64,000 nucleotides of DNA from an uncultured Mediterranea sp. (GCF_902493215.1 NZ_CABUOL010000005.1:1-64000), one strand, 5' to 3'; positions 24,730-33,696 are shown, counted from the stretch's first letter. Notes: generated from the sequence alone by a model not told the origin. Program-made: numbers and translations.

Positions 24730-25785
24730 TCACGTCAGGGTTCCGTCTTTCTTGGGCCTGCACAACTTATAGGCAGTACTCATGTCCTGAATATCCACTT
24801 CGCTACACGCGTGTAGCTCCCTGCGCAAACGGGAAATGACAGAATGGAGGGAATGGTCAGTACAATTGCCGTCAGGCCACAACCGTTCCATGATATCCGT
24901 TTTGGGCACCTGATTCTTCTCCGCTTGGGCAAACAAACGGAACAAGCAGGCCAGCTGGGGATTCAGTTTCCTGCTCCCCTTCTCTCCTTTCACCCAATTA
25001 TTGTCCAGACGAAACGTCAAGCCCAGCACAACCAACTTTTCCCCCGGCAAGGATATCCAGGAAGGAAACAGTCTATGCCCGCAGATTCTGAGCACACGGG
25101 AAACCCATCGGGAATGGATAACAGCCATCACAAGACCTGCCGCAACAGAAAACCATAAAAACAGCAGCCCCCACTCGCCCGCGGTGAGCATGCGGTGCCA
25201 CACATAACGGGCAAAGCCCGTGACCTCCACCTCGCTCCGCATCCCCAGGTAGCAGGAAAACAGGCTGTCCGCATCCGCCAGATGCGCCGTATCGCCGGCA
25301 TAGGAAAACTTCTCCTTTTCGGAAAAATCGGTCACACCCACACGGAGCGACAAGCGGAAGCCGGAACCGGGCACCGACTTCTGCCATGCATGCAGCAAGG
25401 TATCGGCGCTCAAAGGCGAACGCAACAGGATGTAAGACTGCGCAATCCGATATTCCGGCAACGCTTCGAGGTTGTTCGACCGGCGATGAGGCGGTATCGC
25501 ATACGCCCGCTTCCCTACCTCCGAAAACCTGAGCACCACCGTGTCCTTCACCGATTCCTCCCTGGACAACACCCGCTGCGGCCGGTTGGACCACATCGGC
25601 CGTTTCAGGTCCTCCCGCTTGACGAGTTCCTGTTCCAAGACCTCCGTACACGCCTGCCGGGCTGTCTTCTGAAAAGAAGACACATGGGCATCGTAATAAT
25701 ACTTGCCTGCCAAGAAGGCAGAAACAATCCCAAACAGAATGGCCATGCTTCCATTGATCAATTCAACAGTTTTCGTCCTTTTCAT
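24730..25785 (-). CDS. Membrane-anchored OmpR-type winged-helix regulator (ToxR-like), cassette II
   Basis: A 351-residue protein from ATG 25785; ATG 25800 sits very close to the likely -7 box TATCTTTG (25817-25810). TM1 is near residues 11-30, a periplasmic domain of about 170 residues follows, TM2 is AAGLVMAVI-like near 200-220, and a C-terminal winged helix ends the protein (DIMERLWPDG, then SVISRLRREL, then TAYKLC). It is a diverged paralogue of 4474-5562 with the same layout, and like it is followed by a class B peptide gene. Different half-sites near the two target genes would fit diverged specificity (inference). Confidence 0.8.
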   Translation of the reverse strand: MKRTKTVELINGSMAILFGIVSAFLAGKYYYDAHVSSFQKTARQACTEVLEQELVKREDLKRPMWSNRPQRVLSREESVKDTVVLRFSEVGKRAYAIPPHRRSNNLEALPEYRIAQSYILLRSPLSADTLLHAWQKSVPGSGFRLSLRVGVTDFSEKEKFSYAGDTAHLADADSLFSCYLGMRSEVEVTGFARYVWHRMLTAGEWGLLFLWFSVAAGLVMAVIHSRWVSRVLRICGHRLFPSWISLPGEKLVVLGLTFRLDNNWVKGEKGSRKLNPQLACLFRLFAQAEKNQVPKTDIMERLWPDGNCTDHSLHSVISRLRRELHACSEVDIQDMSTAYKLCRPKKDGTLT

Positions 25786-25856
25786 ATTCCCCAAAATCAT
25801 TTATTGTCGCAAAGATAATCAGAACATTTCATACAACACGGCGGAAAACGGTAAAA

Positions 25857-25942
25857 ATCGAGCAGAAACGTTTGGAAAGTGGGGTCGGCAGGAAAATGGT
25901 TCAACCGGTTCAGGCTGTTATCCCTGTCGATACACACCAGAT
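25857..25942 (-). pseudogene. Fragment of a thioredoxin-DUF1573 gene
   Basis: About 86 bp closely match the thioredoxin region of the genes at 1420 and 21571 (for example GGAAAGTGGGGTCGGCAGG) and still encode NRLNHFPADPTFQTFLLD on the minus strand. No flanking homologous sequence remains. Together with the BF3164-like propeller upstream (26324) it marks a third, decayed peptide cassette. Confidence 0.75.
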
Positions 25943-25947
25943 GTAAT

Positions 25948-26295
25948 TCAATCGTTCAAATTTATATTTTTAACAACCCATTTCCCGTTTCTTTTTCCGT
26001 TTTCCCGTTCCAACAAGCCACGCTCTATCAGAAAGGGAGTCATCCGCTTGACGGTTCGGGGTGATTTGCCGATATGTATGGCTATTTCATTCTGAGTGGC
26101 TTCGGGATGGTCTTTAAGGAATTTCAGTAAGGCACTTTGGAGTGCTGCGACATGCAATGCCCGGTTATGCAACTCGTTTTTCTCACCAAACAACAAGTTC
26201 CTGAAAAACAGTTCCAAGAATGCTGTCGTGGCGGATATTCCTTTTGAATAATTGTTGTGTATGTTCCGTTGCAACTCCTTTAACTCCTGATTCGC
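25948..26295 (-). pseudogene. 3' remnant of a Fic-family gene
   Basis: The reading frame encodes TAFLELFFRNLLFGEKNELHNR, like the region after the Fic fold in Bacteroides Fic/DOC proteins, then a winged helix (ATQNEIAIHIGKSPRTVKR, IERGLLERENG). The catalytic HxFx(D/E)GNGR segment and the whole N-terminus are absent, so it cannot be an active AMP transferase. The open frame extends to 26352 through the 3' end of the propeller gene, but similarity stops near the 22-bp repeat at 26274-26295. It looks like a broken insertion. A small stand-alone DNA-binding protein is the other option. Confidence 0.55.
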
Positions 26296-27397
26296 GTATA
26301 AAATAAAATGCGAACAATATAAATTATTGCAGATTATATGATACGACCTCAAATACTTCCTCGTTTATATCTGTATCCCAGCCGTTTCGTATGATAAATA
26401 TTTTGTGTGCACATTCATCTATATAGAATTGCCCCGACACATTATCAACGAAGCGATAGGACTTTATTAAATTACCATTCCAATCCGTTTGAACCAACAT
26501 CTTTTCTGTTTTTTCCGCCATCGGATTAACAGCCACACGCAACAAATAACAATACTTTTCAGTAGGGAAACACCGGATAAAACCTGAATAGCCATTCTCC
26601 AATGCCAACATTCTAGTATTTTTATTCACATCAGGAATACATTTTTCAGAGAATTTGAATGTATTGATATGTCTTCCTTCCAAATCATAGACATGAATCA
26701 AATCAAAAAAATACATCCCTACTATAATACGATTTTGTTGCTCGTTCAAAGCGACTATTGGTGCAAAAGTATAGTTATAGTCGGATACGGATTCATTCAA
26801 GGTGAAGGGGCATTTCACTTCCAATATTTTTCCTGTGCGCCTATTGTAGACAAAGAACATTTTTCCGTCAATGGAATCAATCTTCCTGCCCGCAATATAA
26901 TTTTCAGACAGATTCGTTTCACTGCTCGTAGAAATGGAATCCGGATACGGAATATATTCTTTCAAGACAATACTGTCAACGGCATTTTTTTCTATCTCCA
27001 CTATTTTTTTCAGATTCCCTTCATCCAACAGGACTCTATCATTATCTGCTGATAAAATGAAATTAGGATTCATCAAATCATCAGCTCCATGCCCTACCGG
27101 TCCTAAAGACTTAATTTTTTGCTTTGTCTCAATATTATAAACATCGATGCATGTGTCCGCCTTCACGTAGATTACAAAAAGCAATGAATCAGCCAGTCTT
27201 ACACTTGTCGGATATTTGTCATCGAATTTTAAAAGAGTTTCAGAAGATTGTAAAACGGTCGATTCCGACAAATCTACTAAATCAAAGTCATCAACAACAG
27301 ATGTACACGAAACGACAAAAGCAAATAGAACGAAAGAAAGTATTATTTTCATATATTGTTATATTGATTAATCATGCGAATCAGGAGTTAAAGGAGT
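26274..27397. repeat. 22-bp perfect inverted repeats flanking a propeller gene
   Basis: ACTCCTTTAACTCCTGATTC followed by GC at 26274-26295 is the exact reverse complement of 27376-27397. The repeats enclose only the propeller gene 26324-27352. They could be inversion sites or the scar of an insertion, since both copies encode the Fic-like peptide ANQELKE. Confidence 0.75.
26324..27352 (-). CDS. BF3164/TolB-like six-bladed beta-propeller lipoprotein, in a possibly invertible segment
   Basis: A 342-residue protein with lipobox FAFVVSC (Cys16) and propeller repeats (CIDVYNIETKQKIKSLGPVG, LIHVYDLEGRHINTFKF). It resembles the propellers at 2311 and 22451. In the transcription direction it is followed by the thioredoxin-DUF1573 fragment, so it belonged to a third cassette. 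It is enclosed by 22-bp inverted repeats. Inversion would place it on the plus strand without the transcript coming from the upstream propeller gene. Only 59 bp separate it from that gene. Confidence 0.78.
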   Translation of the reverse strand: MKIILSFVLFAFVVSCTSVVDDFDLVDLSESTVLQSSETLLKFDDKYPTSVRLADSLLFVIYVKADTCIDVYNIETKQKIKSLGPVGHGADDLMNPNFILSADNDRVLLDEGNLKKIVEIEKNAVDSIVLKEYIPYPDSISTSSETNLSENYIAGRKIDSIDGKMFFVYNRRTGKILEVKCPFTLNESVSDYNYTFAPIVALNEQQNRIIVGMYFFDLIHVYDLEGRHINTFKFSEKCIPDVNKNTRMLALENGYSGFIRCFPTEKYCYLLRVAVNPMAEKTEKMLVQTDWNGNLIKSYRFVDNVSGQFYIDECAHKIFIIRNGWDTDINEEVFEVVSYNLQ

Positions 27398-27411
27398 GGT
27401 AACTACAACAT

Positions 27412-28596
27412 TCATCTGTCAATGGCCAGCCGGTACTCCATCACGGGGTTGTCGCTGTTGGCGTCCGTAGCCAGCAGCACACCCCGCTCCTCGTCAACCG
27501 CGATGCCGGAAACGGGACGGTCGAGCACGTAGCGGCACAGGGGTTCGCCCTTCAGACTGAACACATAGAGGTAGCGGCCGCCGTCGGGCAGCTCCTCACC
27601 CCGCTGCATGCTGAGGGCCATCTCCTTGAACGAAGTGCCCTGGAACACGGCATAGACGGCCTTGTCCGTCACCTGCAAGTCGGTGAAGCCCATGATGCCC
27701 GTGGGAATGCCGTAGCCCTGATGCACGCGGAACTGCGGCTCGCCACCGGGACCCACGAGCACCGTATGCGTGCTGTCGTTCAGATGCCACAGCTCGACCA
27801 CCTCGCCCAGCTGGGTGACGGCAGCCAGCACGCCGTTGCGGGGATTGTAGTCGATGAAGCTGCGCCAGGCCTGGGCCAGGGCGGGACGGGCGTCGCGCAA
27901 GGCTCCTTCGTTAACCGTAGGGATGGAGCCGAAGCGGCGCAACAGCCGGCCGTCGCGCCCCACAATGCAGAAGCGGCTGTCGCCCGAATAGTCGGGGATG
28001 AAGAAGGAGGAAGTGCCCACCGGCACAAAGTCGAGCGCACGCAGCAGTTCCTTGTCCAGGCCGACGGAACTGCAACGCACAGGCGAAGCGTCCGACGGAC
28101 CGAAAGCAAAGCGGGCCAGTTCGGACTTGTTGGAGTCGAGGGCATAGAGCGTGTCGCCCACCCAGCGGATGTTTTCCAGAGAAAGCTGTTCCTCGGGCCC
28201 CTCGCCGCGTCTGCCGAAGGAGGCCTGATGGCGGAAACCGGGAAGGCCGAAGGCATGGAGGAAACTGTCGCTGCCGTGGAGATCCATCACCACGGCACGC
28301 CCGGCGTGCACACGGATGCGGAAGGGATAACGGATGAGGGCCGTGTCGGCCGATACCGGGGTACCTTTCAGCTCTACCGTCTGCGGGAAGTCCTGGTAAG
28401 AGGAAAGGGTTTCACTCGGAGCGGGTACACCGCAAGAGGCAACCGCCGCCAGTGCGACGACACCGCACGTCCAACACACGGCCTTCGCCAGGAAGGCACC
28501 CATCGGGCCTTTGTGCGACTTGTCCGAAGCCGCGGCCGCATAGCCGGCGTTCCACGGACGGAACGGCCGGCAAGAAACTTGCTTTTCTGTTTTCAT
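27412..28596 (-). CDS. TolB-like beta-propeller lipoprotein, GC-rich
   Basis: A 394-residue reading. The first 31 residues lack a signal; ATG 28503 (MGAFLAKAVC) gives a better lipoprotein signal ending AAVASC and may be the true start. The mature part has propeller strands (SFGRRGEGPEEQ, FCIVGRDGRLLRRFGS, YLYVFSLKGEPLCRYVL). It is GC-richer and more diverged than the other propellers in the region. A -7-like box TATTTTTG lies at 28700-28693. It is the first gene of the long minus-strand accessory region. Function unknown. Confidence 0.75.
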   Translation of the reverse strand: MKTEKQVSCRPFRPWNAGYAAAASDKSHKGPMGAFLAKAVCWTCGVVALAAVASCGVPAPSETLSSYQDFPQTVELKGTPVSADTALIRYPFRIRVHAGRAVVMDLHGSDSFLHAFGLPGFRHQASFGRRGEGPEEQLSLENIRWVGDTLYALDSNKSELARFAFGPSDASPVRCSSVGLDKELLRALDFVPVGTSSFFIPDYSGDSRFCIVGRDGRLLRRFGSIPTVNEGALRDARPALAQAWRSFIDYNPRNGVLAAVTQLGEVVELWHLNDSTHTVLVGPGGEPQFRVHQGYGIPTGIMGFTDLQVTDKAVYAVFQGTSFKEMALSMQRGEELPDGGRYLYVFSLKGEPLCRYVLDRPVSGIAVDEERGVLLATDANSDNPVMEYRLAIDR

Positions 28597-28762
28597 GGTC
28601 TTGTCTGTTCTTCTCTGTAATTGTTTCTCAATTCATACCTGCTTTACTTCCGATGCCGGCCTCTCTTTCCGGGCCGACCGGCAAGGTTACTGCAAAAATA
28701 CGAAAAAATAAACAAACAAACCAATAAAAAGACATGACATTTTTTACAATCCGTACAGATGG

Positions 28763-30139
28763 TCACGCAACGGGGCTTCCGCCCTCCTGCCGCTTCATCT
28801 CCAGCAGCACACCGAACGTCAGCGGAAGGGCCAACAGGAAGGTGCAGAGGTCTGACACGGCCTGACACATCTCCACCCCCTGAAGCCCGAAGAAACGGGG
28901 CAGGATGAAGATGAACGGTACAAAGAACAGGCCCTGACGGGCAGACGAGAGGATGGTGGCACGCACGGGCTTGCGGATGGTCTGCAACATCATGTTACTG
29001 ATGATGACGAACGTGCCCAGCGGATAGGTGACAAGCTGCCAGCGCAGGGCCGAAGCACCTGTGGCCACCACAGCGGGGTCGCCCTTACGGAACAGCTCCA
29101 CCACCTCTTCGGCAAAGCCGAAACCCAAAACGGCACAACAGGTAAGGAAGACGAAGCCCACGCGGACGCAGAACCAGAAGCCCCGACGCACACGGCTGTA
29201 GAGGCCTGCACCGTAACAGAAACCGCAAAGGGGCTGGAAGCCCTGCCCGAAACCGATCAGGAAGGAGTTGATGAACATGCCGATGCGCGACACGATGGAC
29301 ATGCCTGCAATGGCGGCGTCGCCATAGGCTCCGGCAGCCAGATTGAGCAGGATGGTGGAGAGGCTGGCCAGTCCCTGACGGGCAAGCGAGGGCGTGCCGC
29401 CGCCGACAATCTCCCTGATGAAGGCCCGCGAAGGCGTGAAGTTGCGGTAGCGGATGGGAATGTTGCCGCCCTTCGTGGCCATGTAGAGCAGCAGCGTGAA
29501 GCTGCACACCTGGCTGACAACTGTGGCCAGCGCGGCACCTGCCACGCCCATATCGCAGACGAAGATGAACAGCGGGTCGAGGGCTACGTTGAGGACGGCT
29601 CCGCTCACAATGCCCACCATGGCATAGGCGGCGTTCCCCTGGAAACGCATCTGATTGTTCAGCACCAGCGACGAAGCCATGAAGGGCGTACCTGTGAGGA
29701 TGATGCCCAGGTAGCGTTCCGTGTAAGGCAGGATGGTGGGCGTGGAGCCCAATGCCAGCGACAACGGCGTGAGGAACACCAGCCCCAGCACCGCCAGCAC
29801 GCAGCCCGTAAAGAAAGCCATGAAGAAGCCCGTGGCCGCCATCTTCTCCGCATTGGCCGCGTCACGGGCACCCAGACGGCGCGAAATGTAGTTGCCCGAC
29901 CCGTGACCGAAGAAGAAACCGACTGCCTGGATGATGGACATCAGCGAGAACACGATGCCCACCGCCGCCGTGGACTGCGTATCGATTTTGCCGACAAAAT
30001 ACGTGTCGGCCATGTTGTAGAAGGCCGTCACCAGCATACTGATGATGGTAGGGACGGCCAGGCGGGTAATGACGCCCGCGATGGGGGCAGTAGTCAGCTG
30101 CTCGTAGTTTTCTTTGGCTGTGTGATGGTGTATCAGCAT
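28763..30139 (-). CDS. MATE-family multidrug/Na+ antiporter
   Basis: A 458-residue, 12-TM transporter of the MATE family, with the N-terminal pattern PTIISMLVTAFYNMADTYFVG and duplicated halves. Such proteins exchange cations for drugs or metabolites across the inner membrane. The gene starts 16 bp after the ABC ATPase gene, as last member of that operon. A link between the exporter and corrinoid or iron uptake is not established. Between it and the propeller at 27412-28596 lie 166 bp with a promoter only. Confidence 0.92.
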   Translation of the reverse strand: MLIHHHTAKENYEQLTTAPIAGVITRLAVPTIISMLVTAFYNMADTYFVGKIDTQSTAAVGIVFSLMSIIQAVGFFFGHGSGNYISRRLGARDAANAEKMAATGFFMAFFTGCVLAVLGLVFLTPLSLALGSTPTILPYTERYLGIILTGTPFMASSLVLNNQMRFQGNAAYAMVGIVSGAVLNVALDPLFIFVCDMGVAGAALATVVSQVCSFTLLLYMATKGGNIPIRYRNFTPSRAFIREIVGGGTPSLARQGLASLSTILLNLAAGAYGDAAIAGMSIVSRIGMFINSFLIGFGQGFQPLCGFCYGAGLYSRVRRGFWFCVRVGFVFLTCCAVLGFGFAEEVVELFRKGDPAVVATGASALRWQLVTYPLGTFVIISNMMLQTIRKPVRATILSSARQGLFFVPFIFILPRFFGLQGVEMCQAVSDLCTFLLALPLTFGVLLEMKRQEGGSPVA

Positions 30140-30154
30140 GGCATCAATATTGTT

Positions 30155-31183
30155 TTATCCGTTGGGAAGCAAGTCCGTGTCCCGAATGACGTCCAGCAGC
30201 TCGCCGATGCTGCGGACGGCAGCCGTGGTACCGTCCGCACGGTGGAGCACGAAAGTGCCGTCGCCCCGCAGGTCGCCTGTCTCGATACAGACGGCAGACT
30301 CCACATTGCGCCCGGCCAGGATGCCGTTGCGCTGCAGGGCCTTGCGCACCATGGCATAGCGCTGTCCGTGTCCGGCCAAGCGGATTTGCGAAGTGTATTC
30401 GTTGTCCACGCGGAAGAGGCCCGTCTCCAGGTCGAACACAATGCCCTTGCGGGCGAAGAAACGGCTCAGGCTGCCGTCCAGCGACAGGTCTTCGGGCGTG
30501 CCGATGGTCACCCCGCTCGCCTTGTCCATCAGCCAGATCTTGTCGGCTATCTGGAGGGCCAGCTCCAGGTCGTGGGTAGAGAGGAAGATAGTCTTGCCCG
30601 TGCGCCGGCTCAGGCGGTGGAGCAGCTGCATCATCTCCACCTTGCTGGGAAAGTCGAGAAAGGCCGTCGGCTCGTCCAGGTAGATGACGGGCGTCTCCTG
30701 CGCCAGGGCCTTGGCTATCATCACCTTCTGGCGCTCGCCGTCGCTCAGGGTGTCCACCATGCGGTCGGCCAGGTGTGCGATGCCCACCAGGGCGATGGAA
30801 CGGGCCACCACCTCCTTGTCTGCCTTCGACAGGGTTCCCCAGAAGCCGGTGTAGGGGCTGCGTCCCAGACCCACCAGCTCCGTGGCGGTCATGTTGCGGA
30901 TGTCGCATTTCTCCGTCAGCACCACGCTCAGCACGCGCGACAGCTGCTTGTCCGTGTAGGCGTCAATCTCCTTGCCCTGCACGTAGATGTTTCCGTCCAG
31001 CTTGGGCTGGAAGGCCGAGAGCGTGCGCAGCAGGGTGGACTTCCCCACTCCGTTGGCTCCCAAAAGGCAGGTCAGCTCACCGCCGCAGATGTCGGCCGAG
31101 ATGCCTGCCGCCACCGTCTTCACGCTGTGCTTCGAGGCATAGCCGATGGAGAGGTTTTCGATATGGATGGTTGGTTGGTTCAA
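30155..31183 (-). CDS. ABC importer ATPase (BtuD/FecE type)
   Basis: A 342-residue ATPase with Walker A GANGVGKSTLL, signature LSDGERQKVMIAKAL and Walker B VIYLDEPTAFLD. It powers a type II importer for corrinoid, heme or siderophore. No in-frame ATG exists near the N-terminus; the frame opens with TTG at 31183 (NQPTIHIENLSIGY follows). About 90 residues after the normal ABC domain form an extra C-terminal domain seen in some Bacteroides members. Its start lies 32 bp after the permease gene. Confidence 0.92.
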   Translation of the reverse strand: MNQPTIHIENLSIGYASKHSVKTVAAGISADICGGELTCLLGANGVGKSTLLRTLSAFQPKLDGNIYVQGKEIDAYTDKQLSRVLSVVLTEKCDIRNMTATELVGLGRSPYTGFWGTLSKADKEVVARSIALVGIAHLADRMVDTLSDGERQKVMIAKALAQETPVIYLDEPTAFLDFPSKVEMMQLLHRLSRRTGKTIFLSTHDLELALQIADKIWLMDKASGVTIGTPEDLSLDGSLSRFFARKGIVFDLETGLFRVDNEYTSQIRLAGHGQRYAMVRKALQRNGILAGRNVESAVCIETGDLRGDGTFVLHRADGTTAAVRSIGELLDVIRDTDLLPNG

Positions 31184-31215
31184 GCGGTCTTTTGTTTTAT
31201 AGGGTTCATATTCGG

Positions 31216-32256
31216 TTATTCGTCTATCTCACTCTTCCTGCGTCTGAACAGCACCGAGGCCACGACCGGCGCACCGATGAGCGCCGTCACCGAGTTCACC
31301 GGCAGGGCACCTTCGAAGCCCGGCATGCGGGCGATGAGGTTGCATACCAGAGCCAGGGCGGCACCCGTCAGCAGCGTGGCAGGCATCAGCACACGGTGGT
31401 CCGACGAACGGAAGATGGCGCGGCACAGATGGGGCACGGCCAGACCCAGGAACATGATGGGGCCGCAGTAGGCCGTCACAATGGCCACCAGCACGCCCGA
31501 GCAGAGAATGACCAGCAGGCGGGCCCGCCGGATGTTCAGTCCCAGGTTGCGCGCATAGCCGTTGCCCAGCAACAGCAGGTTCATGGTCTTGATGAGCAGG
31601 AACGACAGCGGCAGCAGCACGGCCATGATGCCCACGAACAGCAGCATCTGGTCGCCCGATACGCGGGCGAAGCTGCCCAGCCCCCAGATGACGTAGGCGC
31701 GGATATCCTCTTCGACGCTGAAGAACTTCAGCACACCGATGACGGCGTTGGCCACGTAGCCTATCATGACGCCGATGATGAGCAACGTCACGTTGCCGCG
31801 CACCTTCATCGACACGTAGACGATGAGCGCCATCACCGACATGGCGCCCACAATGGCGGCCAGCGACAATGCCACTTCGCCCAGATAGCCCAGACGGCTC
31901 AGGGCCACACCTCCGACAGCACCGGACAGCAGCACTACCATCGCTACGCCCAGGCTGGCACCCGAGCTGACGCCCAGCACCGAAGGGTCGGCCAGCGGAT
32001 TGCGGAACACCGTCTGCATCTGCAGGCCGCTGACCGACAGGCCCGCTCCCGCCACCAGCGCCGTCAGGGCTTGGGGCACACGCGACTTCCACACGATGTT
32101 CTGCCACACCACCGGCTCGTCCGTCCCGCCCGCCAGGATGCGGCACACCGAGCGCAGGGGGATGTCAACCGAGCCCAGCAGCAGGTTCAGCAGGAAGAAC
32201 AGGGCGATGAGCACGGTCATCAGCAGCATCAGGGGGAGTATGGGGCGATGGTTCAT
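31216..32256 (-). CDS. ABC importer permease (BtuC/FecCD family)
   Basis: A 346-residue permease with about ten TM segments and the family patterns LRSVCRILAGG, FRNPLADPSVLGVSSGASLG and GPIMFLGLAVPHLCR. It forms the channel for a substrate handed over by the lipoprotein encoded upstream. The gene starts 5 bp after the binding-protein gene. Confidence 0.94.
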   Translation of the reverse strand: MNHRPILPLMLLMTVLIALFFLLNLLLGSVDIPLRSVCRILAGGTDEPVVWQNIVWKSRVPQALTALVAGAGLSVSGLQMQTVFRNPLADPSVLGVSSGASLGVAMVVLLSGAVGGVALSRLGYLGEVALSLAAIVGAMSVMALIVYVSMKVRGNVTLLIIGVMIGYVANAVIGVLKFFSVEEDIRAYVIWGLGSFARVSGDQMLLFVGIMAVLLPLSFLLIKTMNLLLLGNGYARNLGLNIRRARLLVILCSGVLVAIVTAYCGPIMFLGLAVPHLCRAIFRSSDHRVLMPATLLTGAALALVCNLIARMPGFEGALPVNSVTALIGAPVVASVLFRRRKSEIDE

Positions 32257-32261
32257 GGCAC

Positions 32262-33434
32262 TTATTTCAGTCGTTCGTAATACGTAGGTTCATATTGGGG
32301 CAGCAGGTCGGGATGGAAGGCGTGTATCAGGTCCTTCAGCACCACGTCGGGCTGCATGGGCATGCTCTCGTAGAAGGGCGTGGTGCGCATGTTGCAATAG
32401 ACCACCGCCCGCTCGCGGAAGGCGCGGAAGTCGGCATAACGCGCGTCGGTAGCCTTCAGGGCGTCGTAGGAGAAGGTGCCTTCGTAGCTGTTGACGATGC
32501 GCCAGAAGTCGGCCTCGTCGGCCCGGCTGTAGACGGTCTCGAAGTCCAGCGTCACACCGCCCGAACGGGGATCGTCCTTCAGGAAATAATCGGCCCCGGC
32601 ATCGCGAAACAGCTGGGCCAGGAAACTTCTGCCGCCTACGGCATACCAGTTGCCTCCACGCAGTTCGCCGCTGAACACCACGGGGCGCTTCTCCACACCC
32701 GCAACCAGGCGGCAAAGCTCCTTGTAGCGGGCCTCGATGGCGGCAAAGCGTTCGTTGGCTTCGCGTTCGCGCCCGATGAACAGGCCCACCAGCTTCACCC
32801 ACTCCGCCTGCCCCAGAGGCGTCATCTCCTTGTAGCCCAGATGGGGAACCAGGGGAATGTCCGTGTCGCGCAGGGCGTCGTAGCCGCCGCGCTTGAAGGG
32901 GGAGATGAAAATGACATCGGGCTCCACGCTCATCACCACCTCAGAGTCGAAGTTACCTTCGATACCTATCTTCACCGTGCGGCCCTCGGCCAGCTGGCGG
33001 TTCATAGTGGCGTCGAAGAGGTGGCGTGTGCTGGTGATGCCCGTCACCAGCGGACAGGCGTCCAGAGCAATGAAATTGGACAGCTGGAGCGACGTCATGC
33101 AGATGACACTGCGCACGGGTATCTCTATCGGAGTATAGTCGCGGGGGAGGTCGGCCGGATGCGTACCTCGGGGCACAAGGGCAAAGTGATAGCCCGGCGC
33201 CTCGGGGTTCTGCGGGTCGCGCACGTCCAGCAGGCGCACGCCGTCGGCACGATAGTCTATGGTGTAGCCCTCGGCATAAGTGGGAGTCACCCGTGACAAG
33301 GAGTCGGTCGGAGCAATGGCGGCGCTGTCGGCCTGCGTTCCGCCGTCGGCCGAAGGCTTCGACGACCGGGAGCCACAGGAGCCCGCACAGCAGGTGGCGG
33401 CCAGCAGCAGGCCGGCCAGGAAAAGTCTGTTCAT
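32262..33434 (-). CDS. ABC importer substrate-binding lipoprotein (BtuF/FecB type)
   Basis: A 390-residue protein with lipobox CCAGSC and the two-lobed periplasmic-binding fold of the BtuF/FecB family (PVRSVICMTSLQLSNFIALD in lobe 1; PVVFSGELRGGNWYAVGG in lobe 2). It captures corrinoid, heme or siderophore; the cobI-like gene 1.2 kb away makes a corrinoid more likely, though this is only context. First gene of the importer operon, behind a promoter at 33460-33491. Confidence 0.9.
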   Translation of the reverse strand: MNRLFLAGLLLAATCCAGSCGSRSSKPSADGGTQADSAAIAPTDSLSRVTPTYAEGYTIDYRADGVRLLDVRDPQNPEAPGYHFALVPRGTHPADLPRDYTPIEIPVRSVICMTSLQLSNFIALDACPLVTGITSTRHLFDATMNRQLAEGRTVKIGIEGNFDSEVVMSVEPDVIFISPFKRGGYDALRDTDIPLVPHLGYKEMTPLGQAEWVKLVGLFIGREREANERFAAIEARYKELCRLVAGVEKRPVVFSGELRGGNWYAVGGRSFLAQLFRDAGADYFLKDDPRSGGVTLDFETVYSRADEADFWRIVNSYEGTFSYDALKATDARYADFRAFRERAVVYCNMRTTPFYESMPMQPDVVLKDLIHAFHPDLLPQYEPTYYERLK

Positions 33435-33459
33435 CGGTAAGTCATTTTAAAATCAGGCG

Positions 33460-33491
33460 CAAAGTTAACCGAAACGGCGGAATATCGCAAC
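33460..33491 (-). promoter_or_regulatory. Promoter of the ABC importer operon
   Basis: Minus-strand TAACTTTG at 33467-33460 is a perfect -7 box. A GTTG at 33491-33488, 20 bp upstream, is a near match to the -33 TTTG. The start codon is 26 bp downstream. Confidence 0.6.
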
Positions 33492-33567
33492 TTGCGTGTG
33501 TGAAAGTTCCCTATCGGTACGGCGGAACATGAATCCCGAAGCAAATGCGGGATGACCTTGATTTTCA

Positions 33568-33696
33568 TTTAAGCTGGGCAAACCGTCTGTTTAAGCTGGA
33601 CAAACCAGCCGTTTAAGCTGGGCAAACCGACCGTTTAGGCTGGGCAAACCACACGTTCAAGCTGGGCAAACCGACCGTTCAAGCTGGGCAAACACG
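33568..33696. repeat. Six tandem copies of a 22-bp repeat
   Basis: Units start at 33568, 33590, 33612, 33634, 33656 and 33678, each close to TTTAAGCTGGGCAAACCG plus four variable bases; the last is shortened. The 22-bp period equals about two helical turns. There are no spacers, so it is not CRISPR. It lies 134 bp upstream of the importer operon start. Confidence 0.9.

Noticed and set aside
25948..26352. Full Fic AMP-transferase or toxin
   Set aside because: The catalytic motif and N-terminal half are missing; only the C-terminal winged-helix part remains.
33568..33696. Possible CRISPR array
   Set aside because: The units are directly adjacent without unique spacers and no cas genes are present.
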